Source of the DNA: Trueperaceae bacterium
GTDB lineage: Bacteria > Deinococcota > Deinococci > Deinococcales > Trueperaceae
Reading direction: 5' to 3'
Length of the DNA stretch: 7,067 nt
Assembly: GCA_007122815.1 (NCBI GenBank)
Contig: SKSV01000100.1
Span: 1 to 7,067, forward strand
Of this stretch, positions 1 through 5,910 are shown one piece after another. The position numbers and the translations under genes are program-made. Below the pieces are notes generated by a model. It searched no databases and was not told where the DNA came from. It saw only the letters and a list, made by a program, of their open reading frames with translations. Within the stretch, counting starts at the first letter, position 1. Each line of letters opens with the position of its first letter.

Positions 1-1
1 C

Positions 2-241
2 GTCGCTGGGGTGATCGGGTTCGTGGGACTGGTGGTCCCGCACGCCGTACGCCTGGCTCTGGGTCCCGACCACCGCCGGCTGCTGCCGATCGCCGCGCTC
101 TGGGGGGCAGGTTTCATGGTGCTCGCCGACCTCGTCGCGCGCACCGTCATCGCGCCGGCGGAGCTCCCGGTTGGCGTGGTGACCGCTCTGGTGGGTGCCC
201 CCTTCTTCCTGGCGCTGCTGCGTCACAAGAGCGCGGCGTGA
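2..241 (+). CDS. FecCD/BtuC-family ABC importer permease, C-terminal part (5' end outside window)
   Basis: Only the last 79 residues are visible; the reading frame is open from base 2 and stops at TGA 239-241. The family forms the membrane channel of ABC importers for iron-siderophores, heme or cobalamin. The visible part carries hallmark FecCD stretches: [12 protein letters not shown] near the start, then a DHRRLLP loop, an [16 protein letters not shown] helix, and the [20 protein letters not shown] end that closes nearly all members. This is the cytoplasmic coupling loop plus the last two membrane helices. Its stop overlaps the GTG start of the ATPase gene (GTGA), which supports one operon and one complex. 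A GTG at 11 is an internal valine codon, not the real start. The substrate cannot be read from this fragment. The family call is firm. Confidence 0.93.
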   Translation, partial: VAGVIGFVGLVVPHAVRLALGPDHRRLLPIAALWGAGFMVLADLVARTVIAPAELPVGVVTALVGAPFFLALLRHKSAA

Positions 242-1026
242 AGGCCGGGTCGGCGCGCGACGACGTGCTGCGCTTGGAGGGCGTGAGCGCCGCCTACGGA
301 AGCCACGAGGTGCTGTTCGGGGTCGACCTTCGTGTGGGTCGGGGTGAGGTCGTCGGGTTGATCGGGCCGAACGGCTCCGGGAAGTCGACGTTGGTGGGGG
401 TCGTGTCGCGCGTGCTGAGGCCCACGGCCGGGTGCATCAGCGTCGATGGTGGGCGCATCGAGAGCTTCGGGCGCCGCGAGCTCGCCCGGCGCCTCGCGGT
501 GGTTCCCCAGGGGGCCCGCCTGCCCGAGGGTTTCCTGGTGGCGGAGGTGGTTCGCATGGGGCGCACGCCCTTCGTCGGTCTGCTCAGGGGCGCCGGCGCC
601 GAGGACGAGCTGATGGTGGAGCGCGCCATGAAGCAGACGGGCGTCTGGGACCTAGCCGACCGACCCGTCGAGGGTCTCTCGGGGGGCGAGCAGCAGCGGG
701 TGGTGCTCGCGCGCGCGCTCGCCCAAGGACCGCGGGTGCTCGTGTTGGACGAGCCGACGAGCCACCTCGACCTGCGCTACCAGGCCGAACTGCTGCGCAC
801 CGCGCGGGCCGCCGCCGCCTCCGGTGTGGGGGTGCTCGTCGTGATGCACGACCTGAACCTCGCCGCGCGCGCTTGCGACCGCCTCTCGCTCTTGAGCGAC
901 GGGCGCGTCGTGGTCGAGGGGCGGGTCGAGGAGGTGTTGGCGCGACCGCGGCTCGAGCGCGTCTACCGCACCGAGGTCGAGGTCTTCTCGTCGCCCGGCG
1001 GCCCGCTGGTGGTGCCGCGCGTCTGA
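238..1026 (+). CDS. ABC transporter ATP-binding protein, FecE/BtuD type (siderophore, heme or cobalamin import)
   Basis: This 262-residue protein is a complete nucleotide-binding subunit that hydrolyses ATP on the cytoplasmic face to drive import through the FecCD-type permease encoded just upstream. Visible motifs in order: Walker [10 protein letters not shown] (residues 43-51), Q-loop Gln91, signature LSGGEQQR (147-154), Walker B VLVLDEP (167-173), D-loop SHLD (175-178) and switch His204 in MHDLN. All catalytic residues are present and the length is normal for the family. The GTG start at 238 overlaps the permease stop as GTGA; no clear Shine-Dalgarno sequence precedes it, so translation is probably coupled. 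The C-terminus ending in GGPLVVPRV resembles family members, so the end looks genuine even though the last 64 nt are also read on the other strand by the GT4 gene. Substrate (ferric siderophore, heme or vitamin B12) is undetermined. Confidence 0.95.
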   Translation: MKAGSARDDVLRLEGVSAAYGSHEVLFGVDLRVGRGEVVGLIGPNGSGKSTLVGVVSRVLRPTAGCISVDGGRIESFGRRELARRLAVVPQGARLPEGFLVAEVVRMGRTPFVGLLRGAGAEDELMVERAMKQTGVWDLADRPVEGLSGGEQQRVVLARALAQGPRVLVLDEPTSHLDLRYQAELLRTARAAAASGVGVLVVMHDLNLAARACDRLSLLSDGRVVVEGRVEEVLARPRLERVYRTEVEVFSSPGGPLVVPRV

Positions 1027-2189
1027 GCGCGGGCGCGCTCGAAGCTCGCCTCGCTCGGCGGCTCGAAGCGCGCGTGGACCTCGCGCGCCAGCCGGTAGTA
1101 CTCGACCAACGCCTCGGTAGACGCCCGCCACGACAGACCCTCCATGTCTGCTCGGGCGCGCTGCGCCAAACGCGCGCGCAGCTCGGGTTCGAAGAGGAGG
1201 CGAGCGAGCTGGCGCGTCAGACCCTCCTCGTCGCCGGGCTCGAACAGCAGGCCGTTCACTCCGTCCTCTATGACGTCCGTGACACCACCGGCTCGGGCGC
1301 CGACCGCCGGCACGCCCGATGCCATGGACTCCATGGCCACGAACCCCAGCGTCTCGGTGTCGGAGGGGAAGGCGAAGACGTCCGCCGACGCGTACGCGGC
1401 AGCTAGCTCCTCGCCCGCCAGGTAGCCGGTGAACACCGTAGGCGTTCCCGCGAAGCGCGCGCGCAGCTCGTGCTCGGCCGGCCCCGAGCCCACCAGCGCG
1501 AGACGCGCGCCAGGGAGGCGCTGAAGCGGTCCGTGTAGCCAATCGAGCCGCTTCTCGTGGGACAAGCGGCCTACGTAGAGCATCAGCGGGGCTTCGGGGT
1601 GCCCGTCGGTGAGCCGTTCCCGCATGGCGCCGTCGCGGCTGCCCGGGTGGTAGCGGCGCGTGTCGACGGCCTTGGGCCAGAGCCGCACCCGGCGTATGCC
1701 GAGCGCCCTGGCGGCGTCGACCATGGGCTGCGAGGTGCAGAGGTTGACGTGAGCCTGGTTGTGCACGTCGCGCAGGAAGAGCCGCGAGAGGGGCCCCAGG
1801 AAGGCCAGGCGCATGTGCACCGCGTACTGCTCCAGGTCGGTGTGGAAGCTGGCCAGCAGGGGGAGGTCGCGTTGACGTGCCACCAAGGTTCCCCAGAGCC
1901 CGAGCACCACCGGGTTGACGACGTGGACCACGTCGGGGGCGAAAGCGTCCATCTCGCGTCCCAGACGTGGTCTCGGCAGCCCGAGGAAGAGCTCGGGGTA
2001 CCACGGCTTGAAAGCGAAGGCGGGCACCTTCACGACGCGGTGGCCGGCGTAACTCTCGGGGGGCTCGTGGGGCGCGAACACCACGGCCTCGTGGCCGAGC
2101 TCGGCCAGGTGATCCAGAGTGTGGACCAAGCGGGTGACGATCCCGTCCACCTTGGGCAAGAACGTCTCGGTGAAGAGCGCGACGCGCAT
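963..2189 (-). CDS. GT4-family (GT-B fold) glycosyltransferase
   Basis: The protein has 408 residues and should transfer a sugar from a nucleotide donor to a lipid or glycan acceptor on the cytoplasmic side of the membrane. The N-terminal Rossmann domain opens with MRVALFTETFLPKVDGIVTR, the typical GT4 start with the glycine loop at about 13-18. SFHTDLEQY (114-122) contains His116 at the acceptor-side position. The C-terminal donor domain shows LYVGRLSHEKRLDWL (204-218) and the E-x7-E motif with Glu279 and Glu287. I chose ATG 2189 because this motif begins there; the open frame continues upstream to 2594 but shows no family sequence and overlaps the GT2 gene. GGGGAGG lies 15 nt upstream, a long spacing. 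Conserved sequence ends near residue 373, and the Ser/Thr/Pro/Arg-rich tail overlaps the ATPase gene. Lipid glycosyltransferases such as MgtA/PimB-like mannosyl- or glucosyltransferases are the closest guess; donor and acceptor are unknown. Confidence 0.9.
   Translation of the reverse strand: MRVALFTETFLPKVDGIVTRLVHTLDHLAELGHEAVVFAPHEPPESYAGHRVVKVPAFAFKPWYPELFLGLPRPRLGREMDAFAPDVVHVVNPVVLGLWGTLVARQRDLPLLASFHTDLEQYAVHMRLAFLGPLSRLFLRDVHNQAHVNLCTSQPMVDAARALGIRRVRLWPKAVDTRRYHPGSRDGAMRERLTDGHPEAPLMLYVGRLSHEKRLDWLHGPLQRLPGARLALVGSGPAEHELRARFAGTPTVFTGYLAGEELAAAYASADVFAFPSDTETLGFVAMESMASGVPAVGARAGGVTDVIEDGVNGLLFEPGDEEGLTRQLARLLFEPELRARLAQRARADMEGLSWRASTEALVEYYRLAREVHARFEPPSEASFERARAQTRGTTSGPPGDEKTSTSVR
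1024..1041. terminator. Short stem-loop at the stop codon of the ABC ATPase gene (possible weak terminator)
   Basis: GAGCGC at 1025-1030 and GCGCTC at 1035-1040 form a perfect 6-bp stem with a GGGC loop, extendable by a T-G pair. It overlaps the TGA of the ATPase gene. A second GC-only stem follows (GCGCGCG 1068-1074 with CGCGCGC 1082-1088). Neither has a T-tract, and both lie within the coding sequence of the convergent GT4 gene, so a terminator role is only a possibility. Confidence 0.2.
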
Positions 2190-2259
2190 GTCCTGGACCC
2201 GAATCCTCCCCGAACCAGCGAGTGCGGAGCAGTCGTGCGCCGCCCTCCACCACGCTACC

Positions 2260-2280
2260 ACCGGGGCCGCAGGGCCTGGT
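2260..2280. other. Imperfect hairpin in the gap between the two glycosyltransferase genes
   Basis: The 116-nt gap between the GT2 stop (2306) and the GT4 start (2189) holds an imperfect inverted repeat with ACC/GGT ends, a GG/CC core and one bulged G. No T-tract follows on either strand. On the minus strand a TAGCGT box (2257-2252) lies just beyond it, about 62 nt before the GT4 start, but I see no matching -35. The gap might hold a processing site, attenuator or secondary promoter; nothing more can be supported. Confidence 0.2.
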
Positions 2281-2302
2281 CCGCCCGTGCCCGTCGAGCA
2301 CC

Positions 2303-2326
2303 GTCTCAGCGGGCTTCGCTCGAGAC
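2303..2326 (-). terminator. Hairpin spanning the GT2 gene stop codon
   Basis: GTCTC (2303-2307) pairs with GAGAC (2322-2326), and AGCG (2308-2311) pairs with CGCT (2317-2320), leaving a 5-nt loop and one bulged base (2321). This makes a 9-bp stem that includes the TGA of the GT2 gene. There is no U-tract downstream on the minus strand, so it would be at most a partial terminator or a 3'-end stabiliser between the two glycosyltransferase genes. Confidence 0.25.
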
Positions 2327-3511
2327 CCGGCGGCGCCGCACGCGCCGCAACCACGCCCGCCATGCACGCAGACGGTAGGCCTCGGCGCCGTCGCGCCAGG
2401 AGCCGGGGCGGAGCAGCGCCCACAGCGACGCGATCGTGATGACGAAGGGGTGGAGCACGGCCCACGTGACCACCGGCCAGCCGCTCAGGTCGCGGCGTCC
2501 CAGGCGCGCGAGACCGAGGTGCATCCCGGGCACTACCACGAGGAGCACGCACGACCACGCTCCGAGCAGCCAGGCGTGCCCGCTCGACCACCATGGCGAG
2601 GTCAGCGTCGCGATGCTCAGGCTCAGGCTGTGCAGTCCCAGCAGGGCTATGCCCGAGAGGAAGGAGGGGCGGTAGTGTTGTGGGTGGAGGTAGCGCGAGA
2701 CCCAGCGGCGGCGTTGGCGCAAGAAGGCGAGCCAGGAGCGCGAGGGAGCTGTCGCCACGCGCGCCTCGATCGTGTCGGCGAACGCAACCGTGGCGCCGGG
2801 CAGCCTACCGAGTCGCTGAGCCAGCAGGTCCTCGTCACCCGACGGCGCCCTTCCGGCCACTCCGAACCCTCCGGCGCGCTCGAACGCATCACGTCGGTAG
2901 GCCTGGTTGTTGGCCGAGCTGGCCATCACCGCGCCCAGGGAGATCAGCGCTCGGTTGGTCAGCATCAGTGAGACCCAATCGAGGGCCTCCACGTTGGCGA
3001 GCAGGCCGCGCGCGGCTCCCTTGCGCGCCGTCTCCGTGTAGCCGAGCACCATCACGTCGCTCTCGCGTGCGCTGAGCATCAGCTCCTGAAGCCAGCCCGT
3101 CGGGTGCACGCAATCGGCGTCGGTGGTGACGATCCACGCTGCGGAGCCCGCCGCCACCCCTCGCGCCACCGCGTTGACCTTGGGCGAGAGCCGGCGCGAG
3201 GAGGCGCCAACGCGCACGAGGCGTAGGCGGGTGGAGCGCGCTAGGGCGCGCTCCACCACGCCCGCGGTGCCGTCGTCGGAGCGGTCGTCAACCACCCAGA
3301 CGGTCACGCCGCCGGGGTAGTCCTGCTGCTCGAGCGACGCGAGCGCCGCTGGCAGCCGCTGCTCCTCGTTGCGCGCCGGTAGCACCACGTCGATGTCCGG
3401 CCAGCGCTCGCGGCTGCGCGGGCCGCGCGCGTCCGAACGCCTCGACGCGATGACGAGCAGGAGAGCGAGCGAGGCGTAGGCGAGCGCGAGCGCGAAGGTC
3501 ACCGGCCCCAT
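2306..3511 (-). CDS. Membrane-anchored GT2-family (GT-A fold) glycosyltransferase
   Basis: The protein has 401 residues and should be a processive-type or lipid-linked glycosyltransferase with its catalytic domain in the cytoplasm. Residues 4-22 form a membrane helix. The GT-A domain runs from about 39 to 275, with the nucleotide-binding VVLPARNEE (42-50), Asp75-Asp76 in VVDDRSDDGT, the metal-binding D-x-D at Asp131/Asp133 (TTDADC), the GDED acidic motif with Asp228 as likely base, and Q-x-x-R-W at 266-270. Three further helices follow at about 284-304, 313-335 and 345-367, then an Arg-rich tail. This layout resembles GT2 enzymes related to the carotenoid glycosyltransferase CrtQ and to many polysaccharide or lipid glycosyltransferases; the Q-x-x-R-W motif points to the cellulose-synthase-like branch. 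ATG 3511 places the first helix at the N-terminus. It heads a minus-strand unit with the GT4 gene, so the two may act in sequence on one product. Substrates are unknown. Confidence 0.9.
   Translation of the reverse strand: MGPVTFALALAYASLALLLVIASRRSDARGPRSRERWPDIDVVLPARNEEQRLPAALASLEQQDYPGGVTVWVVDDRSDDGTAGVVERALARSTRLRLVRVGASSRRLSPKVNAVARGVAAGSAAWIVTTDADCVHPTGWLQELMLSARESDVMVLGYTETARKGAARGLLANVEALDWVSLMLTNRALISLGAVMASSANNQAYRRDAFERAGGFGVAGRAPSGDEDLLAQRLGRLPGATVAFADTIEARVATAPSRSWLAFLRQRRRWVSRYLHPQHYRPSFLSGIALLGLHSLSLSIATLTSPWWSSGHAWLLGAWSCVLLVVVPGMHLGLARLGRRDLSGWPVVTWAVLHPFVITIASLWALLRPGSWRDGAEAYRLRAWRAWLRRVRRRRVSSEAR
3230..3257. repeat. Perfect 12-bp inverted repeat with 4-nt loop inside the GT2 gene
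   Basis: GGTGGAGCGCGC (3230-3241) is followed by TAGG and then by its exact reverse complement GCGCGCTCCACC (3246-3257). In the GT2 mRNA this would be a very stable GC-rich hairpin over codons for residues of about 86-94 (VERALARST). It is the strongest short palindrome I noticed in the window. The same 12-mer also occurs at 615-626 in the ATPase gene, where it also encodes V-E-R-A, so codon bias can explain one arm. Confidence 0.7.
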
Positions 3512-3520
3512 GCGCGGGCG

Positions 3521-3526
3521 AGTCTA
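3521..3526 (-). promoter_or_regulatory. Putative -10 box (TAGACT) for the GT2 gene, near-leaderless
   Basis: On the minus strand TAGACT lies 9 nt before ATG 3511. A transcript started 6-8 nt downstream of the box would have only 1-3 nt of leader, and no Shine-Dalgarno sequence is present. No convincing -35 element is seen 16-18 nt upstream. The box fits the TAnnnT -10 pattern known for leaderless genes in Deinococcus and actinobacteria. Confidence 0.45.
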
Positions 3527-3565
3527 CCAGGCGGGTCGGTGACCGCGATGGGCGCTTTCGCGCGG

Positions 3566-3571
3566 TAGCCT
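3566..3571 (+). promoter_or_regulatory. Putative -10 box (TAGCCT) for the helicase gene, leaderless
   Basis: TAGCCT ends 5 nt before GTG 3577, so a start site 6 nt downstream of the box would fall exactly on the G of the start codon. There is no Shine-Dalgarno sequence and no clear -35 element. It shares the 65-nt divergent intergenic region with the minus-strand TAGACT box of the GT2 gene, so the two promoters are back to back. Confidence 0.4.
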
Positions 3572-3576
3572 CGAGC

Positions 3577-5904
3577 GTGCCAGGTGCGCTCTCGGACGCC
3601 GCGTCGTTCCACGGTTGGCTGGGCGGGGTAGGCGAAGGCCACGCTCAGGTGCGCGCCCACGCCTTCCTCCCGCCGCGCAGCGCTCGCTACGAAGCTGCGG
3701 GTGAGCCTTGGGACGCGCTGCTAGCGCGCTTGGAGCTGCGGGCCTACACCCACCAGGCACGAGCGCTGAGGCAGCTGGCGGCGGGCGACGACGTGGTGTT
3801 GGCGACCGGCACCGCCTCGGGGAAGTCGCTCGTGTACCAGCTCCCCGCGCTGCTGGCCCTCGGCGAGGGCAAGACCACTCTCGCCGTGATGCCCACGAAG
3901 GCGTTGGCGGCCGACCAGCTGCTGCGCTTGCGCGCGGCGGCCGAGACCCTCGGGTTGGAGGCCGGCTCGATCGTGCGCTACGACGGCGACACGCCCTCGC
4001 CTGATCGTCGCGAGGCGCGTGCTCGAGCGCGCCTCATCATCACCAACCCCGACATGCTGCACTACGGTCTGCTGCCGTTCCACCTCTCCTGGCAGCGCTT
4101 CATGGGCTCGCTGGCGTGGCTCGTCGTAGACGAGCTGCACGCCTACCGAGGCGTGCTCGGTGTCCACGTTGCAAACGTGTTGAGGCGTGCCCTGCGGCTG
4201 GCCGAGGTGCACGGCGCCTCCCCCCAGGTGGTGGCGGCATCCGCGACCATCGCGAACCCCGCTCAGCACCTCCGGCGCCTCACCGGCCGCACGGCGGTGG
4301 CGGTCGACGAGGACGAAGCGCCGCGCGGGCCTCGTGAGCTTGTCGTGTGGCGGCCGAACGACCTGCCTGGCGAGCCGGGCAGGCGCCGCAGCCCCGCGAT
4401 CGAGGCGGCGGAGTTGGCTGTGGCGCTGGCGAGCTCGGGAGCGAAGACGCTGGTCTTCAGCAACACCCGCCGCGGCGCCGAACTGGTTCGCCGCTACGCG
4501 GTGCAGAAGGCACCGCCGGCCATGCAGGCATCGATACTCAGCTACCGCGGGGGTTACACGGCCGAGGACCGCGAGCTGATCGCCGCAGCCTTCCGTGACG
4601 GTGACGTGCTCCTGCTGGTGGCGACCAGCGCTCTCGAGCTGGGCGTCGACGTCGGCGGCGTGGACGCGGTGGTGCTCGTGGGGTACCCGGGCTCTCAGGC
4701 GGCCTTCTGGCAGCGCAGCGGGCGGGCTGGGCGGGGTTCGGAGCGCAGCCTGACGGTCTGGATCCCCGGGCCCGACCCGCTGGACGAGTACTACCTGCTC
4801 AACCCCGAGGTCTTGCTCGAGGGTCGCCCCGAGGACGCCATCGCCGACCCGTGGAACGACGAGCTGCACCCGCTTCACGTGCGCTGCGCAGCGGCCGAGC
4901 GTCCGCTTGCACAGGCCGAAACGCTCGTAGCTCCTTGGTTGGACCTCGCCAGCCTGCCGGGTCTGGTCAGGGCTGCCCCGCTCGCCGAGGGCGGGGGAGA
5001 CGTGCGCTGGGCCAGCGTCCGGCGTTACCCGCACCGTGCGGTTAGGGTGCGTGGCGGTCACGGTCCTGGACGGGTGAGGCTCCGGGATGCGGACGGCCGC
5101 ACCCTCGGCATGGTCGATGGCGGTGAGGCGCTGCGCGAGCTGCATCCTGGGGCCGTGTACCTGCACCAGGGTCGAGCCTTCGTCTCGGCGCGCCTGGACC
5201 TCGAGCGCGGCGAGGCGCTCCTGCTCCCGCACATCGAGGACTACTACACCCAGCCGCGCTCCGAGACCGACGTCGAGGTCTTGCAGGAGTGGCCCGGAGG
5301 CGAGCGTCCGGGTGACGCCTGCGCCGGGCCGGAGGTCGTGGCCACCCCGGTCCCGGGCGTACACGTGGGGCGAGTCCGGGTGAGGACCGTCGTCGCCTCC
5401 TATGTCCGGCGTCGCTTCGGGCATCGAGGCGTGCTCGACGAGCGTCCGCTCGACCTACCGGAGATCACCTACGACACCCAGGCGCTCTGGTTCGACGTAG
5501 ATCCCGTCTCGGGTGCGTTGGCGCCCTCAGCGCTCGGCGCCGCGATGCACGCCCTCGAGCACACCTTGATCGGGCTGCTGCCGGCGTTCGTGCTCTGCGA
5601 GCGCGCCGACGTCGGTGGCGTCTCGTACCCCGCGTACGGGCCGGACGGACGGGCAAAGGTCTTCGTCTACGACGGTCACCCCGGTGGCGTTGGGTACGCC
5701 CGTGCCGGCGCCGCGGTGTTCGATGCCTGGCTCGACGCGGCGGTCGAGCTGTTGGCGCGCTGCCCGTGCCAGCACGGTTGCCCGCGCTGCGTGCTCTCAC
5801 CCAAGTGCGGGAACGGCAACCAGTTCCTCGACAAGCGCGCCGCCCACGCGCTCGGTACGGGCTGGGCGGCCTGGTCGCGCGCCAGACGGGCGGTGCTAGA
5901 CTGA
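3577..5904 (+). CDS. DEAD/DEAH-box superfamily 2 helicase with C-terminal zinc-binding DUF1998 domain, MrfA (YprA)/Hrq1-like
   Basis: This 775-residue protein should be an ATP-dependent DNA helicase or translocase of the type represented by B. subtilis MrfA (about 750 residues, mitomycin C damage repair) and yeast Hrq1. Motifs in order: Q-motif-like YTHQ (57-60), Walker A TGTASGKS (77-84), motif Ia MPTKALAADQ, motif II DELH (185-188), motif III SAT (222-224), the FSNTRRGAEL segment, motif V ATSALELGVDVGG (from 349), and motif VI QRSGRAGR (379-386). After a long middle region, the C-terminus shows cysteines 729, 731, 735, 738 and 744 in a CPC-x3-CPRC-x5-CGNGN pattern, the presumed metal site of DUF1998. 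Length and motifs are complete. The GTG start at 3577 is preceded by a TAGCCT box and no ribosome-binding site. The known partner MrfB (YprB), a DEDDh exonuclease, is not next door. A role in repair is inferred from the family only. Confidence 0.92.
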   Translation: MPGALSDAASFHGWLGGVGEGHAQVRAHAFLPPRSARYEAAGEPWDALLARLELRAYTHQARALRQLAAGDDVVLATGTASGKSLVYQLPALLALGEGKTTLAVMPTKALAADQLLRLRAAAETLGLEAGSIVRYDGDTPSPDRREARARARLIITNPDMLHYGLLPFHLSWQRFMGSLAWLVVDELHAYRGVLGVHVANVLRRALRLAEVHGASPQVVAASATIANPAQHLRRLTGRTAVAVDEDEAPRGPRELVVWRPNDLPGEPGRRRSPAIEAAELAVALASSGAKTLVFSNTRRGAELVRRYAVQKAPPAMQASILSYRGGYTAEDRELIAAAFRDGDVLLLVATSALELGVDVGGVDAVVLVGYPGSQAAFWQRSGRAGRGSERSLTVWIPGPDPLDEYYLLNPEVLLEGRPEDAIADPWNDELHPLHVRCAAAERPLAQAETLVAPWLDLASLPGLVRAAPLAEGGGDVRWASVRRYPHRAVRVRGGHGPGRVRLRDADGRTLGMVDGGEALRELHPGAVYLHQGRAFVSARLDLERGEALLLPHIEDYYTQPRSETDVEVLQEWPGGERPGDACAGPEVVATPVPGVHVGRVRVRTVVASYVRRRFGHRGVLDERPLDLPEITYDTQALWFDVDPVSGALAPSALGAAMHALEHTLIGLLPAFVLCERADVGGVSYPAYGPDGRAKVFVYDGHPGGVGYARAGAAVFDAWLDAAVELLARCPCQHGCPRCVLSPKCGNGNQFLDKRAAHALGTGWAAWSRARRAVLD
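5897..5902 (+). promoter_or_regulatory. Putative -10 box (TAGACT) overlapping the helicase stop, for the 5911 gene
   Basis: TAGACT ends 8 nt before GTG 5911, and its final T is the first base of the helicase TGA stop. It is identical to the box before the GT2 gene and at nearly the same distance from the start codon. No Shine-Dalgarno sequence lies between. It suggests that the 5911 gene can be transcribed on its own as a leaderless or near-leaderless mRNA despite the 6-nt gap from the helicase gene. No -35 element is apparent. Confidence 0.4.
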
Positions 5905-5910
5905 GCGCCC

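Noticed and set aside
432..1406. A 324-residue plus-strand frame overlapping the ATPase and GT4 genes
   Set aside because: The translation is Arg/Ala/Gly-rich noise and the correct frame of the same region holds all ABC ATPase motifs.
652..2367. A 571-residue minus-strand frame spanning the ATPase and GT4 genes
   Set aside because: It runs out of frame with the GT4 gene, gives Arg/Gly/Pro-rich low-complexity protein, and crosses two well-supported genes.
1557..2378. A 273-residue plus-strand frame antisense to GT4
   Set aside because: It has no family motifs and is the complement of conserved GT4 sequence; typical of high-GC antisense frames.
2190..2594. N-terminal extension of the GT4 reading frame upstream of ATG 2189
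   Set aside because: The extra 135 codons lack family similarity, overlap the GT2 gene, and the conserved GT4 N-terminus begins exactly at 2189.
3721..5424. A 567-residue open frame antisense to the helicase gene
   Set aside because: It is a shadow frame in GC-rich coding DNA; its translation is rich in Arg, Gln, His and Val with no recognisable domain, while the opposite strand encodes a complete helicase.
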